A stretch of DNA of 64,000 nt, taken from Streptomyces atratus (GTDB lineage Bacteria; Actinomycetota; Actinomycetes; Streptomycetales; Streptomycetaceae). Under the pieces are notes generated by a model. The model was not told the origin of the DNA, made no database searches, and saw only the letters and a list, made by a program, of their open reading frames with translations. Every line of letters begins with the position of its first letter. Within the stretch, counting starts at the first letter, position 1. The position numbers were made by a program, and so were the translations under genes. The stretch covers positions 62,001 to 126,000 of the forward strand of contig NZ_BMRN01000016.1 in assembly GCF_014648655.1 (NCBI RefSeq). The letters run 5' to 3'. This document shows, in pieces, positions 1 to 8,049 of this stretch.

Positions 1-224
1 ACCGGCTGGTCGACGCGGGCAACAGTGTGATCTGCGTGGAGCACAACCTCGAGGTGCTCAAGCGCGCGGACTGGGTGGTCGACCTCGGCCCCGAGGGTGG
101 CAGAAACGGTGGCGAGCTGGTCTTCGAGGGGACCCCGGCGGCGCTGCTCGATCATCGCACATCGTTCACGGCCGAGTATCTGCGCCGGGATCTGGGGCTG
201 GAGCGTCCAGGCGCCGGGACCTGA
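1..224 (+). CDS. UvrA-family ATPase, C-terminal end (partial)
   Basis: This is the last part of a UvrA-type ABC ATPase; the gene begins outside the window. The reading frame is open from the left edge and ends with TGA at 222-224. The text ICVEHNLEVLKRADWVVDLG followed by GPEGG is the conserved tail of the second ATPase domain of UvrA proteins, including the His of the switch region (EHN). UvrA proteins dimerise and recognise bulky DNA lesions in nucleotide excision repair. The ending FTAEYLRR is common in UvrA-like paralogues of actinomycetes, so this may be a UvrA2/DrrC-type paralogue and not the housekeeping copy. The family is clear; the paralogue is not. Confidence 0.85.
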   Translation, partial: RLVDAGNSVICVEHNLEVLKRADWVVDLGPEGGRNGGELVFEGTPAALLDHRTSFTAEYLRRDLGLERPGAGT

Positions 225-289
225 GCACTTTTCCGAGCCCACAGAGCCCGACACGTCCCCCCATTGATGGATATGAGGGAGTTCGGTGC

Positions 290-316
290 GCCCGACAGTC
301 GAGCGCACTGTCAGGC
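290..316 (+). terminator. Hairpin terminator after the UvrA-family gene
   Basis: An inverted repeat of two 10-base arms (290-299 and 307-316, nine of ten pairs) with a 7-base loop lies 65 bases after the stop codon. No U-tract is seen, as is usual in this GC-rich group. Confidence 0.5.
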
Positions 317-376
317 ACCACACCCCTCGCGACCTGCGCACATAACGTTACGTAATCGGGCATCGCGGGGGCCGGC

Positions 377-437
377 TTGGCGATGGCCTTACTGCCGCTT
401 TAACCTACGGTCTCGTAACCTACGTATCCGTAGGTAA
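377..437 (+). promoter_or_regulatory. Promoter with operator-like palindrome before the desaturase gene
   Basis: The sequence TAACCTACG occurs at 401-409 and again at 416-424. The second copy faces its inverse, CGTAGGTAA, at 429-437 with four bases between, so 416-437 is a 22-bp near-perfect palindrome (8 of 9 pairs). A possible sigma-70-type promoter, TTGGCG (377-382) and TAACCT (401-406) with 18 bases between, overlaps the first half-site. That would place the palindrome at or just after the transcription start, a usual position for a TetR-family repressor. The palindrome is seen directly; promoter and repressor type are inferred. Confidence 0.55.
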
Positions 438-460
438 TTCTCCCGTCCCCAGGAGTCCCC

Positions 461-1435
461 GTGACGATCACCGCTCCCCACCTCGGCAGCCCGAAGGCGT
501 GGACCGACGCCCAACTGCTGTACGCCCTGGAAGAGGTGGTGGAGAAGGAGCTCAACCGCCATCTCAAGGTCGCCAAGGACTGGATGCCCCACGAGTACGT
601 GCCGTTCTCCGACGGGCGGAACTTCCCCGGCGTCTTCGAGGACGGTGAGGCCTGGCAGGCCGATCAGTCCAAGGTCACCGACATCGGCAAGGTCGCGCTG
701 GTCGTGAATCTCCTGACCGAGGACAACCTCCCCAGCTACCACCACGAGATCGCATCCCTCTTCGGCCGCGACGGCGCGTGGGGCACCTGGGTGCACCGCT
801 GGACCGCGGAGGAGGGGCGGCACGGCATCGTGATGCGCGACTATCTGCTCACCTCGCGCGCCGTCGACCCGGACAAGCTGGAGCAGTTCCGGATGGCGCA
901 CATGGCGGAGGGCTTCGAGTCCGACAACCGTCACTCGATGCTGCACTCCGTGGCGTACGTCGCCTTCCAGGAGCTGGCCACCCGTGTCTCGCACCGCAAC
1001 ACCGGCCACCAGTCGGGCGACCCCGTCTGCGACCGCATGCTGGCGCGGATCGCGACCGACGAGAACCTGCACATGGTCTTCTACCGCAACCTCCTCGGTG
1101 CGGCCTTCGAGCTCGCTCCGGACCTGACGATGCAGGCCGTGCGCGATGTCGTCGTCAACTTCCGGATGCCCGGTCACGGCATGCCGGGCTTCGAGCGGGC
1201 CGCCGCGCAGATGGCGATCGGTGAGATCTACAACATGCGCATCCACCACGACGACGTGATCCAGCCGGTGCTGCGCTACCTGAAGGTCCTCGACATCGAC
1301 GGCCTGGGTCCCGACGGCCTGAAGGCGCAGGAGGAGCTGGGCCTGTACATGGGCGGTCTGGACAGCGAGGCGGCCAAGTTCGACGAGAAGCTGGCGGCCC
1401 GCAAGGCGCGGCTGGCAGCGCGCGCCCTGGCCTGA
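461..1435 (+). CDS. Acyl-[acyl-carrier-protein] desaturase (diiron)
   Basis: A 324-residue soluble fatty-acyl desaturase of the plant stearoyl-ACP desaturase type. It would put a cis double bond into acyl chains on acyl carrier protein, using oxygen and reduced ferredoxin. The diiron ligand motifs are visible: EEGRHG around residue 115 (ExxH) and DENLH around residue 203 (ExxH), plus two further helix glutamates. The GTG start at 461 follows AGGAG (451-455) at a good distance. The upstream palindrome suggests lipid-responsive repression. It is transcribed alone and converges on the TPR gene across a strong hairpin. Family assignment is firm; double-bond position and exact substrate are unknown. 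Confidence 0.9.
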   Translation: MTITAPHLGSPKAWTDAQLLYALEEVVEKELNRHLKVAKDWMPHEYVPFSDGRNFPGVFEDGEAWQADQSKVTDIGKVALVVNLLTEDNLPSYHHEIASLFGRDGAWGTWVHRWTAEEGRHGIVMRDYLLTSRAVDPDKLEQFRMAHMAEGFESDNRHSMLHSVAYVAFQELATRVSHRNTGHQSGDPVCDRMLARIATDENLHMVFYRNLLGAAFELAPDLTMQAVRDVVVNFRMPGHGMPGFERAAAQMAIGEIYNMRIHHDDVIQPVLRYLKVLDIDGLGPDGLKAQEELGLYMGGLDSEAAKFDEKLAARKARLAARALA

Positions 1436-1453
1436 CGGCCCGCACGGCTGTCA

Positions 1454-1500
1454 TCGGCCGCCGGCCGGGCCACTGCTCCGCAGTCCTGTCCGGCGGCCGA
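1454..1500. terminator. Bidirectional terminator between convergent genes
   Basis: A perfect 11-bp stem (TCGGCCGCCGG at 1454-1464 pairing with 1490-1500) encloses a 25-base loop between the convergent desaturase and TPR genes. Confidence 0.6.
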
Positions 1501-1557
1501 GGGCCTGTCCGACCCTGAATCCACCGACGGGCCGGGGCACAGCGCCCCACGCCGGGC

Positions 1558-2058
1558 TCACATCGTTTCGTGCAGGTCCTGGGCGTAGTGCTCGATCGCC
1601 CGCCGGTACTGCCGCACATGCGGGTCCTCGCTGGTGGCGGCGAGCAGTCTCAGCAGCAGCTGCACGGATTCATGGTGCTCGCCGGTGTTGAAGAGCGCCA
1701 TGGCGAGAAACGTCCGCAGTGCCCCGTCGTCGGGGAACCGCTCGACACCGCTGCGCAGGACCTCGACGGCTCTCTCGTACTGTCCGAGCACCCGATGGGT
1801 GCTTCCGAGGCCGAGCAGCGCACCCCGGCGGTCCTCCTCCGACAGCCCCGTCCCGTCCAGGCAGCGTTCGTAGAACGGCACGGCCTCGGCTTCCAGACCG
1901 AGCACATCGTGGACCCAGGCGGTCTGGTAGGCCACTTCGGGATCGGCGGGGAAGGCGGCGGAGAGGGACAGCAGTTGCTGTCTCGCTTCCTCGGGCCGTC
2001 CGTCGGTGCGCAGCCGCACCGCCGCTGCGAGCAGAGCGTCCCTGTCGTGATCATTCAT
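1558..2058 (-). CDS. Tetratricopeptide-repeat protein
   Basis: A 166-residue soluble protein made almost entirely of TPR helices. Repeats are visible as GRPEEARQQLLSLSAAFP, AYQTAWVHDVLGLEAEAVPF, GLGSTHRVLGQYERAVEVL and TFLAMALFNTGEHHESVQLL. It resembles the short actinomycete proteins of the TPR_5 (TOM20-like) family. TPR domains bind other proteins; no partner or enzymatic domain can be read from this sequence. It is transcribed in the same direction as the downstream-coordinate WhiB-like gene, 117 bases away. Role unknown. Confidence 0.8.
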   Translation of the reverse strand: MNDHDRDALLAAAVRLRTDGRPEEARQQLLSLSAAFPADPEVAYQTAWVHDVLGLEAEAVPFYERCLDGTGLSEEDRRGALLGLGSTHRVLGQYERAVEVLRSGVERFPDDGALRTFLAMALFNTGEHHESVQLLLRLLAATSEDPHVRQYRRAIEHYAQDLHETM

Positions 2059-2174
2059 GCGGACATCGTCCCAGGCGTCCGGCAGTGCCCGTCCGGCCGG
2101 GGGAGCTCCGGCCTGGAGGTGCGGATGCGGCCGGTGCCCCGGGCGGGCCGGATCGCCCTGCGGGCAGGGTCGGT

Positions 2175-2429
2175 TCAGGCCCGTTCGCGACCGGTTCTGC
2201 GCAACCGGTCCCGCTCCTTCTCGGAGAGGCCGCCCCAGACGCCGAAGCGCTCATCGTTGGCGAGGGCGTACTCCAGGCAGGCCTCACGCCCTTCGCAGGC
2301 GTTGCAGAGCTGCTTGGCCTCACGGGTGGAGCTGCCGGGAGCAGGAAAGAAGAACTCGGGCCCCGCCTGCGCGCACAGCGCTGTCTCCTGCCAGGCGAGC
2401 GCGGGGTCGACCGCGGTGTTGATCAGCAT
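2175..2429 (-). CDS. WhiB-like iron-sulfur transcription factor
   Basis: A small Wbl protein, about 84 residues from the preferred ATG at 2429. It has the four cysteines that bind a 4Fe-4S cluster (one in LCAQ, then C-x2-C in LCNAC, then one in EACLEY), the GVWGG turn, and a basic tail (RDRLRRTGRER) for DNA or sigma-factor contact. The stretch REAKQLC...CLEYALANDERFGVWGG is close to WhiB itself. The frame is open to a TTG at 2468, but that extension contains a TTA codon and non-family sequence, so ATG 2429 (or GTG 2438) is more likely. Wbl proteins control development, antibiotic production or redox stress; which Wbl class this is cannot be decided. Confidence 0.85.
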   Translation of the reverse strand: MLINTAVDPALAWQETALCAQAGPEFFFPAPGSSTREAKQLCNACEGREACLEYALANDERFGVWGGLSEKERDRLRRTGRERA

Positions 2430-2502
2430 GGAAGTCACAGTGCCCGGTCGCGATAAACGACTGATCAACGCCTCATCAATACGGCGCGCCGAAAACTTCC
2501 GG

Positions 2503-3303
2503 TCAGCCTTCCGGCGTCTGCGCGCTCTTGATCAGAGCGAATTCCGCCCCGTCCGGATCGGCGACGTCGGCGAACTTGCCCACGCCTTCCATCTCCATCG
2601 GTTCCAGCGTCAGTTTGCCGCCCAGCCGCTCCACCTCCGCGACGGCGGCGTCGCAGTCGTCGACCTCGAAGTAGGGCAGCCAGTGCGGCCCGGCGACCGC
2701 TTGTGCGGCAACGGCGTTGAGCGGCACCAGACCGCCGAAGCCCGCGTCCTCGCCGCCGCCCTTGGTCCGGATCACGGTATAGGACCCACCGCCTCCCGGG
2801 AACGGCGTCTGCACGGTCTCCCAACCGAATACGGAGTCGTAGAACGCGGCGGCCGCCGGGACGTCCGGGGTGTACAGCTCGGCCCAGCACAGGGAGCCCG
2901 GTACCCCCACCACGCCGAGGCCCGGATTCTCCTTCGGCTCCCAGATGCCGAAGAACGCCCCCGCCCGGTCCTTGAATCCGGCCATCCTGCCGAAGTCCAG
3001 GACATCCATCGGGGCGAACGGCACACTGCCGCCGGCCTGCTCGACCGCCTTCGCCGTGGCATCGGCGTCCGGCGACTGGAAGTACACGGACCAGGACGGC
3101 TTCGCCTGCTCCTCGGTGACCGTCATCGCGCCCCCGGCCGTCTTCCCGTCCAGCGTGAACATGCCGTAGCCGCCGGCCTCCGGGCTTCCGGCCAGATACT
3201 CCCAGCCGAAGAGACCGGTGTAGAACGCGACGGCCCCGTCGAGGTCGGGCGTGCCCAGATCGATCCAGTTGGGCGCTCCGGTGACAAAACGGGTGGTGAG
3301 CAT
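2503..3303 (-). CDS. Two-domain VOC (glyoxalase/dioxygenase-fold) protein
   Basis: A 266-residue protein with two vicinal-oxygen-chelate domains in tandem. Each begins with a similar text: GAPNWIDLGTPDLDGAVAFYTGLFGW (about 9-34, quoted here in parts: PNWIDLGTPD, AVAFYTGLFGWE) and CWAELYTPDVPAAAAFYDSVFGWE later. The ending DPDGAEFALI is also typical. Members include glyoxalases, dioxygenases and drug-binding proteins; this pair type resembles mycobacterial CFP30B and Streptomyces hydroxylase-annotated proteins of unknown substrate. The ATG at 3303 is chosen because AAGGAGC lies just before it. Open frames reaching further upstream have no family similarity. Confidence 0.85.
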   Translation of the reverse strand: MLTTRFVTGAPNWIDLGTPDLDGAVAFYTGLFGWEYLAGSPEAGGYGMFTLDGKTAGGAMTVTEEQAKPSWSVYFQSPDADATAKAVEQAGGSVPFAPMDVLDFGRMAGFKDRAGAFFGIWEPKENPGLGVVGVPGSLCWAELYTPDVPAAAAFYDSVFGWETVQTPFPGGGGSYTVIRTKGGGEDAGFGGLVPLNAVAAQAVAGPHWLPYFEVDDCDAAVAEVERLGGKLTLEPMEMEGVGKFADVADPDGAEFALIKSAQTPEG

Positions 3304-3631
3304 GGTGAGCTCCTTCGATGAGCCCCGTTCTTGCGGTGGCAGGGATCCTTCCTGACGTTCCGAGTCTTGCACCGGGCACTGACGACCGCAGCCCGCGGCC
3401 CTCGGGCGGGCCGCGCTGCCGTACGCCGTACGCCGCACAAGGACGGCACGCGGATGGCCAATATCCGCCGCCGCATTGCGTACGAGCACCGGCCCCATGG
3501 ATGATCTCCGTCATGACCACCAGAAAGGCTCATGCCGCGTAGGCGCCCCTTCCTCCGGCCCTCGGCCAACGCGCCGCCGGTCCCTGCGGATGTCCGCAGC
3601 CGACCGTTCACGCAATCTGCCGAGGAGCACC
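3304..3631. other. Intergenic region between divergent genes
   Basis: These 328 bases separate the VOC gene (leftward) and the unknown gene at 3632 (rightward) and should hold both promoters. I see a small run of CGTACGC units near 3420-3437 but no convincing promoter hexamers or operator. Confidence 0.4.
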
Positions 3632-4498
3632 ATGGAGCCCGTCCGTCTGACCGAGTACGCCCGCATGCCGCGCGCATACAGGCGACTGCACCTGTTCAAC
3701 AGCACCGTCGATGCCCACGGCCGCACACACTGGCTGCTCAGCGAGCGCGCGCCCGGGCCGGGGCCGGTCGATCCGTACGACGCCGTGGTCGTCACCGCGG
3801 ACGACGGCCATGTGTACGAGACCCACCTCGGTGCGGTCCAGCTGTACCGGCCCGAACTGGACGCCCTGCCCGACGGCGGTTTCGTGCTCGCGGATGCCCG
3901 CAGCAAGGCCGACGAGCAGCATGTGCAGGTCTTCGACGCGCTCGGACGGCCGTCGTGGACGTTCCGGATGGGCGACGGTATCGAGCATCTGCTGGCCGAC
4001 GCATCGGGTGATCTGTGGGTGGGCTACTTCGACGAGGGGGTGTACGGGGACGATCCGCTCAGCCACCCCGGTCTGCGGCGCTGGAGCAGCACGGGCGAAC
4101 CGCTCTGGTCGTTCAGCCCCGGGCCCGGTCTGATCGACATGTCCGACTGCGGTGCGCTCAATGTGGACGGCACGACGGCTTGGGCCTGCCCGTACATGCA
4201 CTACCCACTGATCGAGGTCCGCCCCGACGGCACCGTGAGGGTCCGTACGACGCGGATGAGCGGCGTGCGCGGCATCGCGCTCGATGACGAGCGCGTGGCG
4301 TTCCTGCACGGGGTGAGCACGCTGACGTACGGCTGGATCACTGAGGCGACCGTCGAGCCGGAGCAGGGGTCCGCACAGCTGGTCCGGCCCGACGGCAGCG
4401 CGTTGGCGAACAATGGCACGGTGTGTCGCGGCACGCGTATCCACGTCCGGGAGCGGAAGGGGACGGACTGGTGGGTGCTCGACATCGCCAGGAGCTGA
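3632..4498 (+). CDS. Hypothetical protein, possibly beta-propeller-like
   Basis: A 288-residue soluble protein that I do not recognise. No signal peptide or membrane segment is visible. It is rich in short strand-like segments ending in W-G/W-S turns, for example DLWVGYFDEGVYG, LRRWSSTGEPLWSF and HVQVFDALGRPSWTF, which recalls WD40/NHL-type propeller blades. A propeller fold is inference only. The ATG at 3632 has GAGGAG seven bases upstream. It is transcribed alone and converges on the LLM remnant. Confidence 0.65.
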   Translation: MEPVRLTEYARMPRAYRRLHLFNSTVDAHGRTHWLLSERAPGPGPVDPYDAVVVTADDGHVYETHLGAVQLYRPELDALPDGGFVLADARSKADEQHVQVFDALGRPSWTFRMGDGIEHLLADASGDLWVGYFDEGVYGDDPLSHPGLRRWSSTGEPLWSFSPGPGLIDMSDCGALNVDGTTAWACPYMHYPLIEVRPDGTVRVRTTRMSGVRGIALDDERVAFLHGVSTLTYGWITEATVEPEQGSAQLVRPDGSALANNGTVCRGTRIHVRERKGTDWWVLDIARS

Positions 4499-4514
4499 CG
4501 AAACCGGGCCGGTA

Positions 4515-4543
4515 CCGTACGGCGGCCCCCGGCCACCGTACGG
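4515..4543. terminator. Hairpin between gene 3632 and the LLM remnant
   Basis: CCGTACGG occurs at 4515-4522 and 4536-4543. As the unit is its own inverse complement, the two copies form an 8-bp stem with a 13-base loop, placed right after the stop codon at 4498. Confidence 0.45.
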
Positions 4544-4561
4544 AACGTCGGCCGCCGCGCG

Positions 4562-5130
4562 TCAGCCCTTCACCCCCAGCGCCGGATGCACCGTCTCCGC
4601 CACCCGGTATGCCTCCTCCAGCAGCGGGTTGCCGGAGAGGATGAAGGTGTCGACGCCCAGGTCCTCGAACTCCTCGATGCGTTCGATCACCTGGGCCGTC
4701 GAGCCGACGACCGCGGTACCGGGGCCGGGGCGGAAGAGACTCATGCCCGGCCACATGTTGGGGTGCACCTCCAGCTCCCGTGCGTGCGCGGGACCTTGCC
4801 GCCGTGCTGGTGGAACTGGCGCTGCCAGCCCACACCGTCCTCTCCCGCGCGCTCACCGAGCCGACGGGCGTACGTCGCGTCGCTGGTGACGTCCAGGAGC
4901 CGGTCCGCTGCCGCCCAGGCCTCGTCCTCCGTGTCGCGGACGATGAGGTGGAGGCGCAGTCCGATCCTGAGGGTGCGCCCGTACGCGGCGGCGCGCGACC
5001 TGACATTCTCCAGCTTCTCCTTGAGCAGCTGTGGAGGTTCGCCCCAGGTCAGGAAGGTGTCGACGTGCTGGGCCGCCATCTCGATACCGGGGTCGGAGGA
5101 GCCGCCGAACCAGAGGACTTCGGTCGCCAT
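4562..5130 (-). pseudogene. LLM-class (SsuD-like) monooxygenase, truncated and frameshifted
   Basis: Remnant of a flavin-dependent luciferase-like monooxygenase close to alkanesulfonate monooxygenases. The right part (5130 down to about 4790) reads LWFGGSSDPGIEMAAQHVDT and FLTWGEPPQLLKEKLENVRS. The left part (4768-4562) reads HPNMWPGMSLFRPGPGTAVVG and ends PALGVKG, but in another frame, so there is a frameshift near 4770-4800. The family is usually about 350-390 residues; here the first 150 or so, with the start of the barrel and substrate entry, are missing. The break at about 5130 coincides with the truncated start of the IclR remnant on the other strand. Not expected to be functional. Confidence 0.75.
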
Positions 5131-5140
5131 GTCGTCACGC

Positions 5141-5733
5141 CGCCTGATCCGCGGCGGCACCGGCCCGGGCACGGGCGACGGTGACCGGCTGGGCCGGCTC
5201 TCGTACCACCAGCGCGGTCTGCATCCGGCCGCACCGGAGCTGACCGATCTCGCCGAGCGCACCGGCGCCACCGCCGACCTGGCACTGCGCAGCGGCCCCC
5301 ACGCCGTGATCGTCGCCGGTGGCTCGGTCACTCCGAAGACGGGGCTGCGCAGGCCGCTGCACTCCACCGCGCTCGGCAAGGTGCTCCGGGCCTGGGCCCG
5401 GCCGGGCGAGGGCGGGCCCTCCTCGCACCCTCCGCTCCCCGCGTTCACCGACGCACGATCATCGAACCGGCCGCGCTGGAGACCGAGTTGGCAAAGGTAC
5501 GGACCGACGCCTATGCGCTCAACGACGGCGAGTCGGCGTACGGGGTACGGACCCTGGCGGTCCCGGTGCTGGACGGCGCCGGGCATGCACGCTTCGCTCT
5601 CGCGGTCCGGGCCACGCCGTCGGTGATCACAAAAGCGCGCACCGAGTGGTTCCTGTCGCAGGCCCGCTCCTGTGCCCGGGCCCTGGAGGTCCTGCTGCTG
5701 TCCCCGGCGGAACGCCGACCGCCCACGCCCTGA
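5141..5733 (+). pseudogene. IclR-family regulator remnant (effector domain only, frameshifted)
   Basis: From 5141 the plus strand encodes the C-terminal ligand-binding domain of an IclR-type regulator: LTDLAERTGATADLALRSGP, then RPLHSTALGKVLRAW, and after a frameshift near 5453, TIIEPAALETELAKVRTDAY followed by ALNDGESAYGVRTLAVPVLD. The N-terminal winged-helix DNA-binding domain is absent. The LHSTALGK text is a hallmark of the family. Such regulators are often divergent from the enzyme gene they control, which fits the adjacent LLM remnant. Without a DNA-binding domain or start codon it should be inactive. Confidence 0.7.
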
Positions 5734-5743
5734 ACCGAAGGCA

Positions 5744-5766
5744 CTGTCGGCGCCGCGTGGCACGAT
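5744..5766 (+). promoter_or_regulatory. Weak match to a PafBC-type damage promoter before the SNF2 gene
   Basis: CTGTCGGCG (5744-5752), eight bases, then CACGAT (5761-5766) resembles tTGTCRgtg-N8-TAnnnT with mismatches at the first T, at one base of gtg and at the first T of the second box. The position, 65 bases before the start codon, is suitable. Low confidence on its own. Confidence 0.25.
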
Positions 5767-5830
5767 ATGAATCGCCCGGGGCAGGTGCCGGGCAGGACGG
5801 CAGCCAGGCTGCGCGGACAGAGGAACGTAC

Positions 5831-8044
5831 ATGACAGAGGCCGGACCGACGGAGGCCGGGGCGCCCACGGGAAGGGACGCCCGGGAACTGCTGGCGCAGG
5901 CCGAGCGGCTGCTGGACACGGCGCGCGCGGTGCTGGCCGATCATGCCCGCACCGTCGATGCGGTGCACACGGCGCTGACTCCGCTGCTCGACTCGCTCAT
6001 CCGTCGCGAACTGTCGGCCATCCCGGTATCCAGACTCAAGGACGTCACCGAGGGCAGACTGCGGCTCGGCGCGGTCGAGCAGGCCGGCTTCACGACCGTC
6101 GGCCAGGTCCACGAGGCAAACCGTTATGAGCTCCGCCAGATCCCCGGGGTCGGCTCTCAGACCGCCGACCAGGCGCTGGCCGCGGCCGGGCAAATCGCCC
6201 ACGCGGTACGGGACACCGTCGCGGTCCGGATAGACGTGGACACCCCGGACGAATCCACGACCGCACTGGTCACCGCACTGCACCGGCTGGTCGAGGCCGG
6301 TCCGGACGTCCGCCGGGCCGTCGATGCGGCAGGCCGGCTCATCGGACGTCTTGAGCCCTTGCTCACCGCGGCTGGGCCTGCGCGGGGGCGGCTGCGCATG
6401 CTGTTCACCCGGCGCCACGCCCGCGCCCAGGCGCTGGAGGCCGTCGCCTCGGTACGGGCTGCCGTCGCCGAAGCGGCTGCGCGCGGGCTTCCCCTGCTGT
6501 TCGGGCAGGTGTCGGTCGATCTGCTGCGGGAGGCGAATTCGGACGTCGCGGCGTGGGTCGACTTCGAGCTGCGGTCCGCCGAGTACTACAGCCTGCTGGC
6601 AGAGATGTCGGGCACCAACCCCGACCGGGACGCGGCCGAGGGGTTCCTCCCGTCCGGGATCGCGCACCGGGTGCGCGGTCTGCGGCTGGACGACGCCCAT
6701 CTGCGCGTCTCCCTGCGCGGCTATCAGTCGTTCGGCGCCCGGTTCGCGCTCGCACAGAAGCGGGTGATCCTCGGCGACGAGATGGGGCTCGGCAAGACCG
6801 TCCAGGCCATTGCCGCGCTCGCGCACCTCTCCGCGCGGGGCGAGACACACTTCCTGGTGGTCTGCCCGGCGAGCGTGCTCATCAACTGGGCGCGCGAGGT
6901 CCGTTCCCGCTCCACCCTGCGCGCGCTGCCGGTGCACGGCCCCGAGCGGCACGGCGCCTTCGCCGAGTGGCGCGAGACCGGCGGAGTCGCCCTCACCACG
7001 TTCGACGCCCTGCACACCCTGCCGGCCCCCCGGGACTGCGGCATGAGGCCCGGCATGCTGGTGGTCGACGAGGCGCACTACGTCAAGAACCCCGAGACCC
7101 GCCGCTCCCGGGCGGTGTCCGGCTGGACGCAACGCACCGAACGGGTGCTGTTCCTGACCGGTACGCCGATGGAGAACCGGGTCGAGGAGTTCCGCAGCCT
7201 CGTCCGCCATCTTCAGCCCGAACTGGCGCCCTCGATCCACACCACCCATGGGGCCGCCGGTTCGCACGCGTTCCGCAGGGCCGTCGCCCCGGCCTATCTG
7301 CGGCGCAATCAGGAGGATGTGCTGACCGAACTCCCGGCGCTGGTGCAGGTCGACGAGTGGGAGGAGTTCAGCGAGGAAGATCTCGATGCCTACCGCGAGG
7401 CGGTGGGCGCCGGGCAGTTCATGCGCATGCGCCGGGCCGCGTACGCCCGGCCCGCCACGTCCGCGAAACTGAACCGGCTGCGCGAGCTGGTCGCAGAGGC
7501 CGCGGACAATGGCCTCAAGGTCGTCGTGTTCTCGTACTTCCGAGAAGTGCTGCTCACGGTCCAACAGGCCCTGGGGACGGGGGTGTTCGGGCCGCTCTCG
7601 GGGAGTCTCCCGGCTGCCCGGCGCCAGGAGGTGATCGACCGGTTCGGTGCCGTCGAGGGCCATGCCGTCCTGCTGAGCCAGATCCAGGCGGGCGGTGTCG
7701 GACTGAACATGCAGGCCGCCTCCGTCGTCATCATCTGCGAACCGCAGATCAAGCCGACGATGGAGCACCAGGCGGTGGCCCGCGCCCATCGGATGGGCCA
7801 GATACGGACCGTCCAGGTGCACCGGCTCCTCGCGGCCGACACTGTCGACGAGCGGATGCTGAACATCCTGGCCCGCAAGGAGCGGCTGTTCGACCTGTAC
7901 GCACGGCGCAGCGACGTCGCCGAGACGACGCCGGACGCCGTGGATGTGTCGGACGGGGCTCTGGCCCGACGCATCGTCGAGGAGGAACAGCTGCGCCTCG
8001 CCACTGGCACGGCCGAAGCAGCCGGAGCGGTGTCGGAGAACTGA
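5831..8044 (+). CDS. SNF2-family DNA helicase/translocase with helix-hairpin-helix
   Basis: A 737-residue protein. Residues 60-120 contain a helix-hairpin-helix-like segment (RYELRQIPGVGSQTADQAL) for DNA binding. The SNF2 ATPase follows: Walker A DEMGLGKT near residue 317, DEAH box VVDEAHYVKN near 411, TGTPMENR (motif III), and the C-terminal helicase lobe with QAGGVGLNMQAAS near 618 and the arginine-finger motif QAVARAHRMGQ. Such proteins move double-stranded DNA or strip proteins from it using ATP. The lack of other domains suggests a stand-alone remodeller, perhaps in repair. The ATG at 5831 is preceded by AGAGGAACGTAC. It converges on the laccase gene with five bases between them. Confidence 0.88.
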   Translation: MTEAGPTEAGAPTGRDARELLAQAERLLDTARAVLADHARTVDAVHTALTPLLDSLIRRELSAIPVSRLKDVTEGRLRLGAVEQAGFTTVGQVHEANRYELRQIPGVGSQTADQALAAAGQIAHAVRDTVAVRIDVDTPDESTTALVTALHRLVEAGPDVRRAVDAAGRLIGRLEPLLTAAGPARGRLRMLFTRRHARAQALEAVASVRAAVAEAAARGLPLLFGQVSVDLLREANSDVAAWVDFELRSAEYYSLLAEMSGTNPDRDAAEGFLPSGIAHRVRGLRLDDAHLRVSLRGYQSFGARFALAQKRVILGDEMGLGKTVQAIAALAHLSARGETHFLVVCPASVLINWAREVRSRSTLRALPVHGPERHGAFAEWRETGGVALTTFDALHTLPAPRDCGMRPGMLVVDEAHYVKNPETRRSRAVSGWTQRTERVLFLTGTPMENRVEEFRSLVRHLQPELAPSIHTTHGAAGSHAFRRAVAPAYLRRNQEDVLTELPALVQVDEWEEFSEEDLDAYREAVGAGQFMRMRRAAYARPATSAKLNRLRELVAEAADNGLKVVVFSYFREVLLTVQQALGTGVFGPLSGSLPAARRQEVIDRFGAVEGHAVLLSQIQAGGVGLNMQAASVVIICEPQIKPTMEHQAVARAHRMGQIRTVQVHRLLAADTVDERMLNILARKERLFDLYARRSDVAETTPDAVDVSDGALARRIVEEEQLRLATGTAEAAGAVSEN

Positions 8045-8049
8045 CTGCG

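Noticed and set aside
5627..7822. Very long open frame on the minus strand opposite the SNF2 gene
   Set aside because: It is the antisense shadow of a well-supported helicase gene; composition is His/Arg/Gly-rich, with no family motif or ribosome site. High GC codon bias produces such frames.
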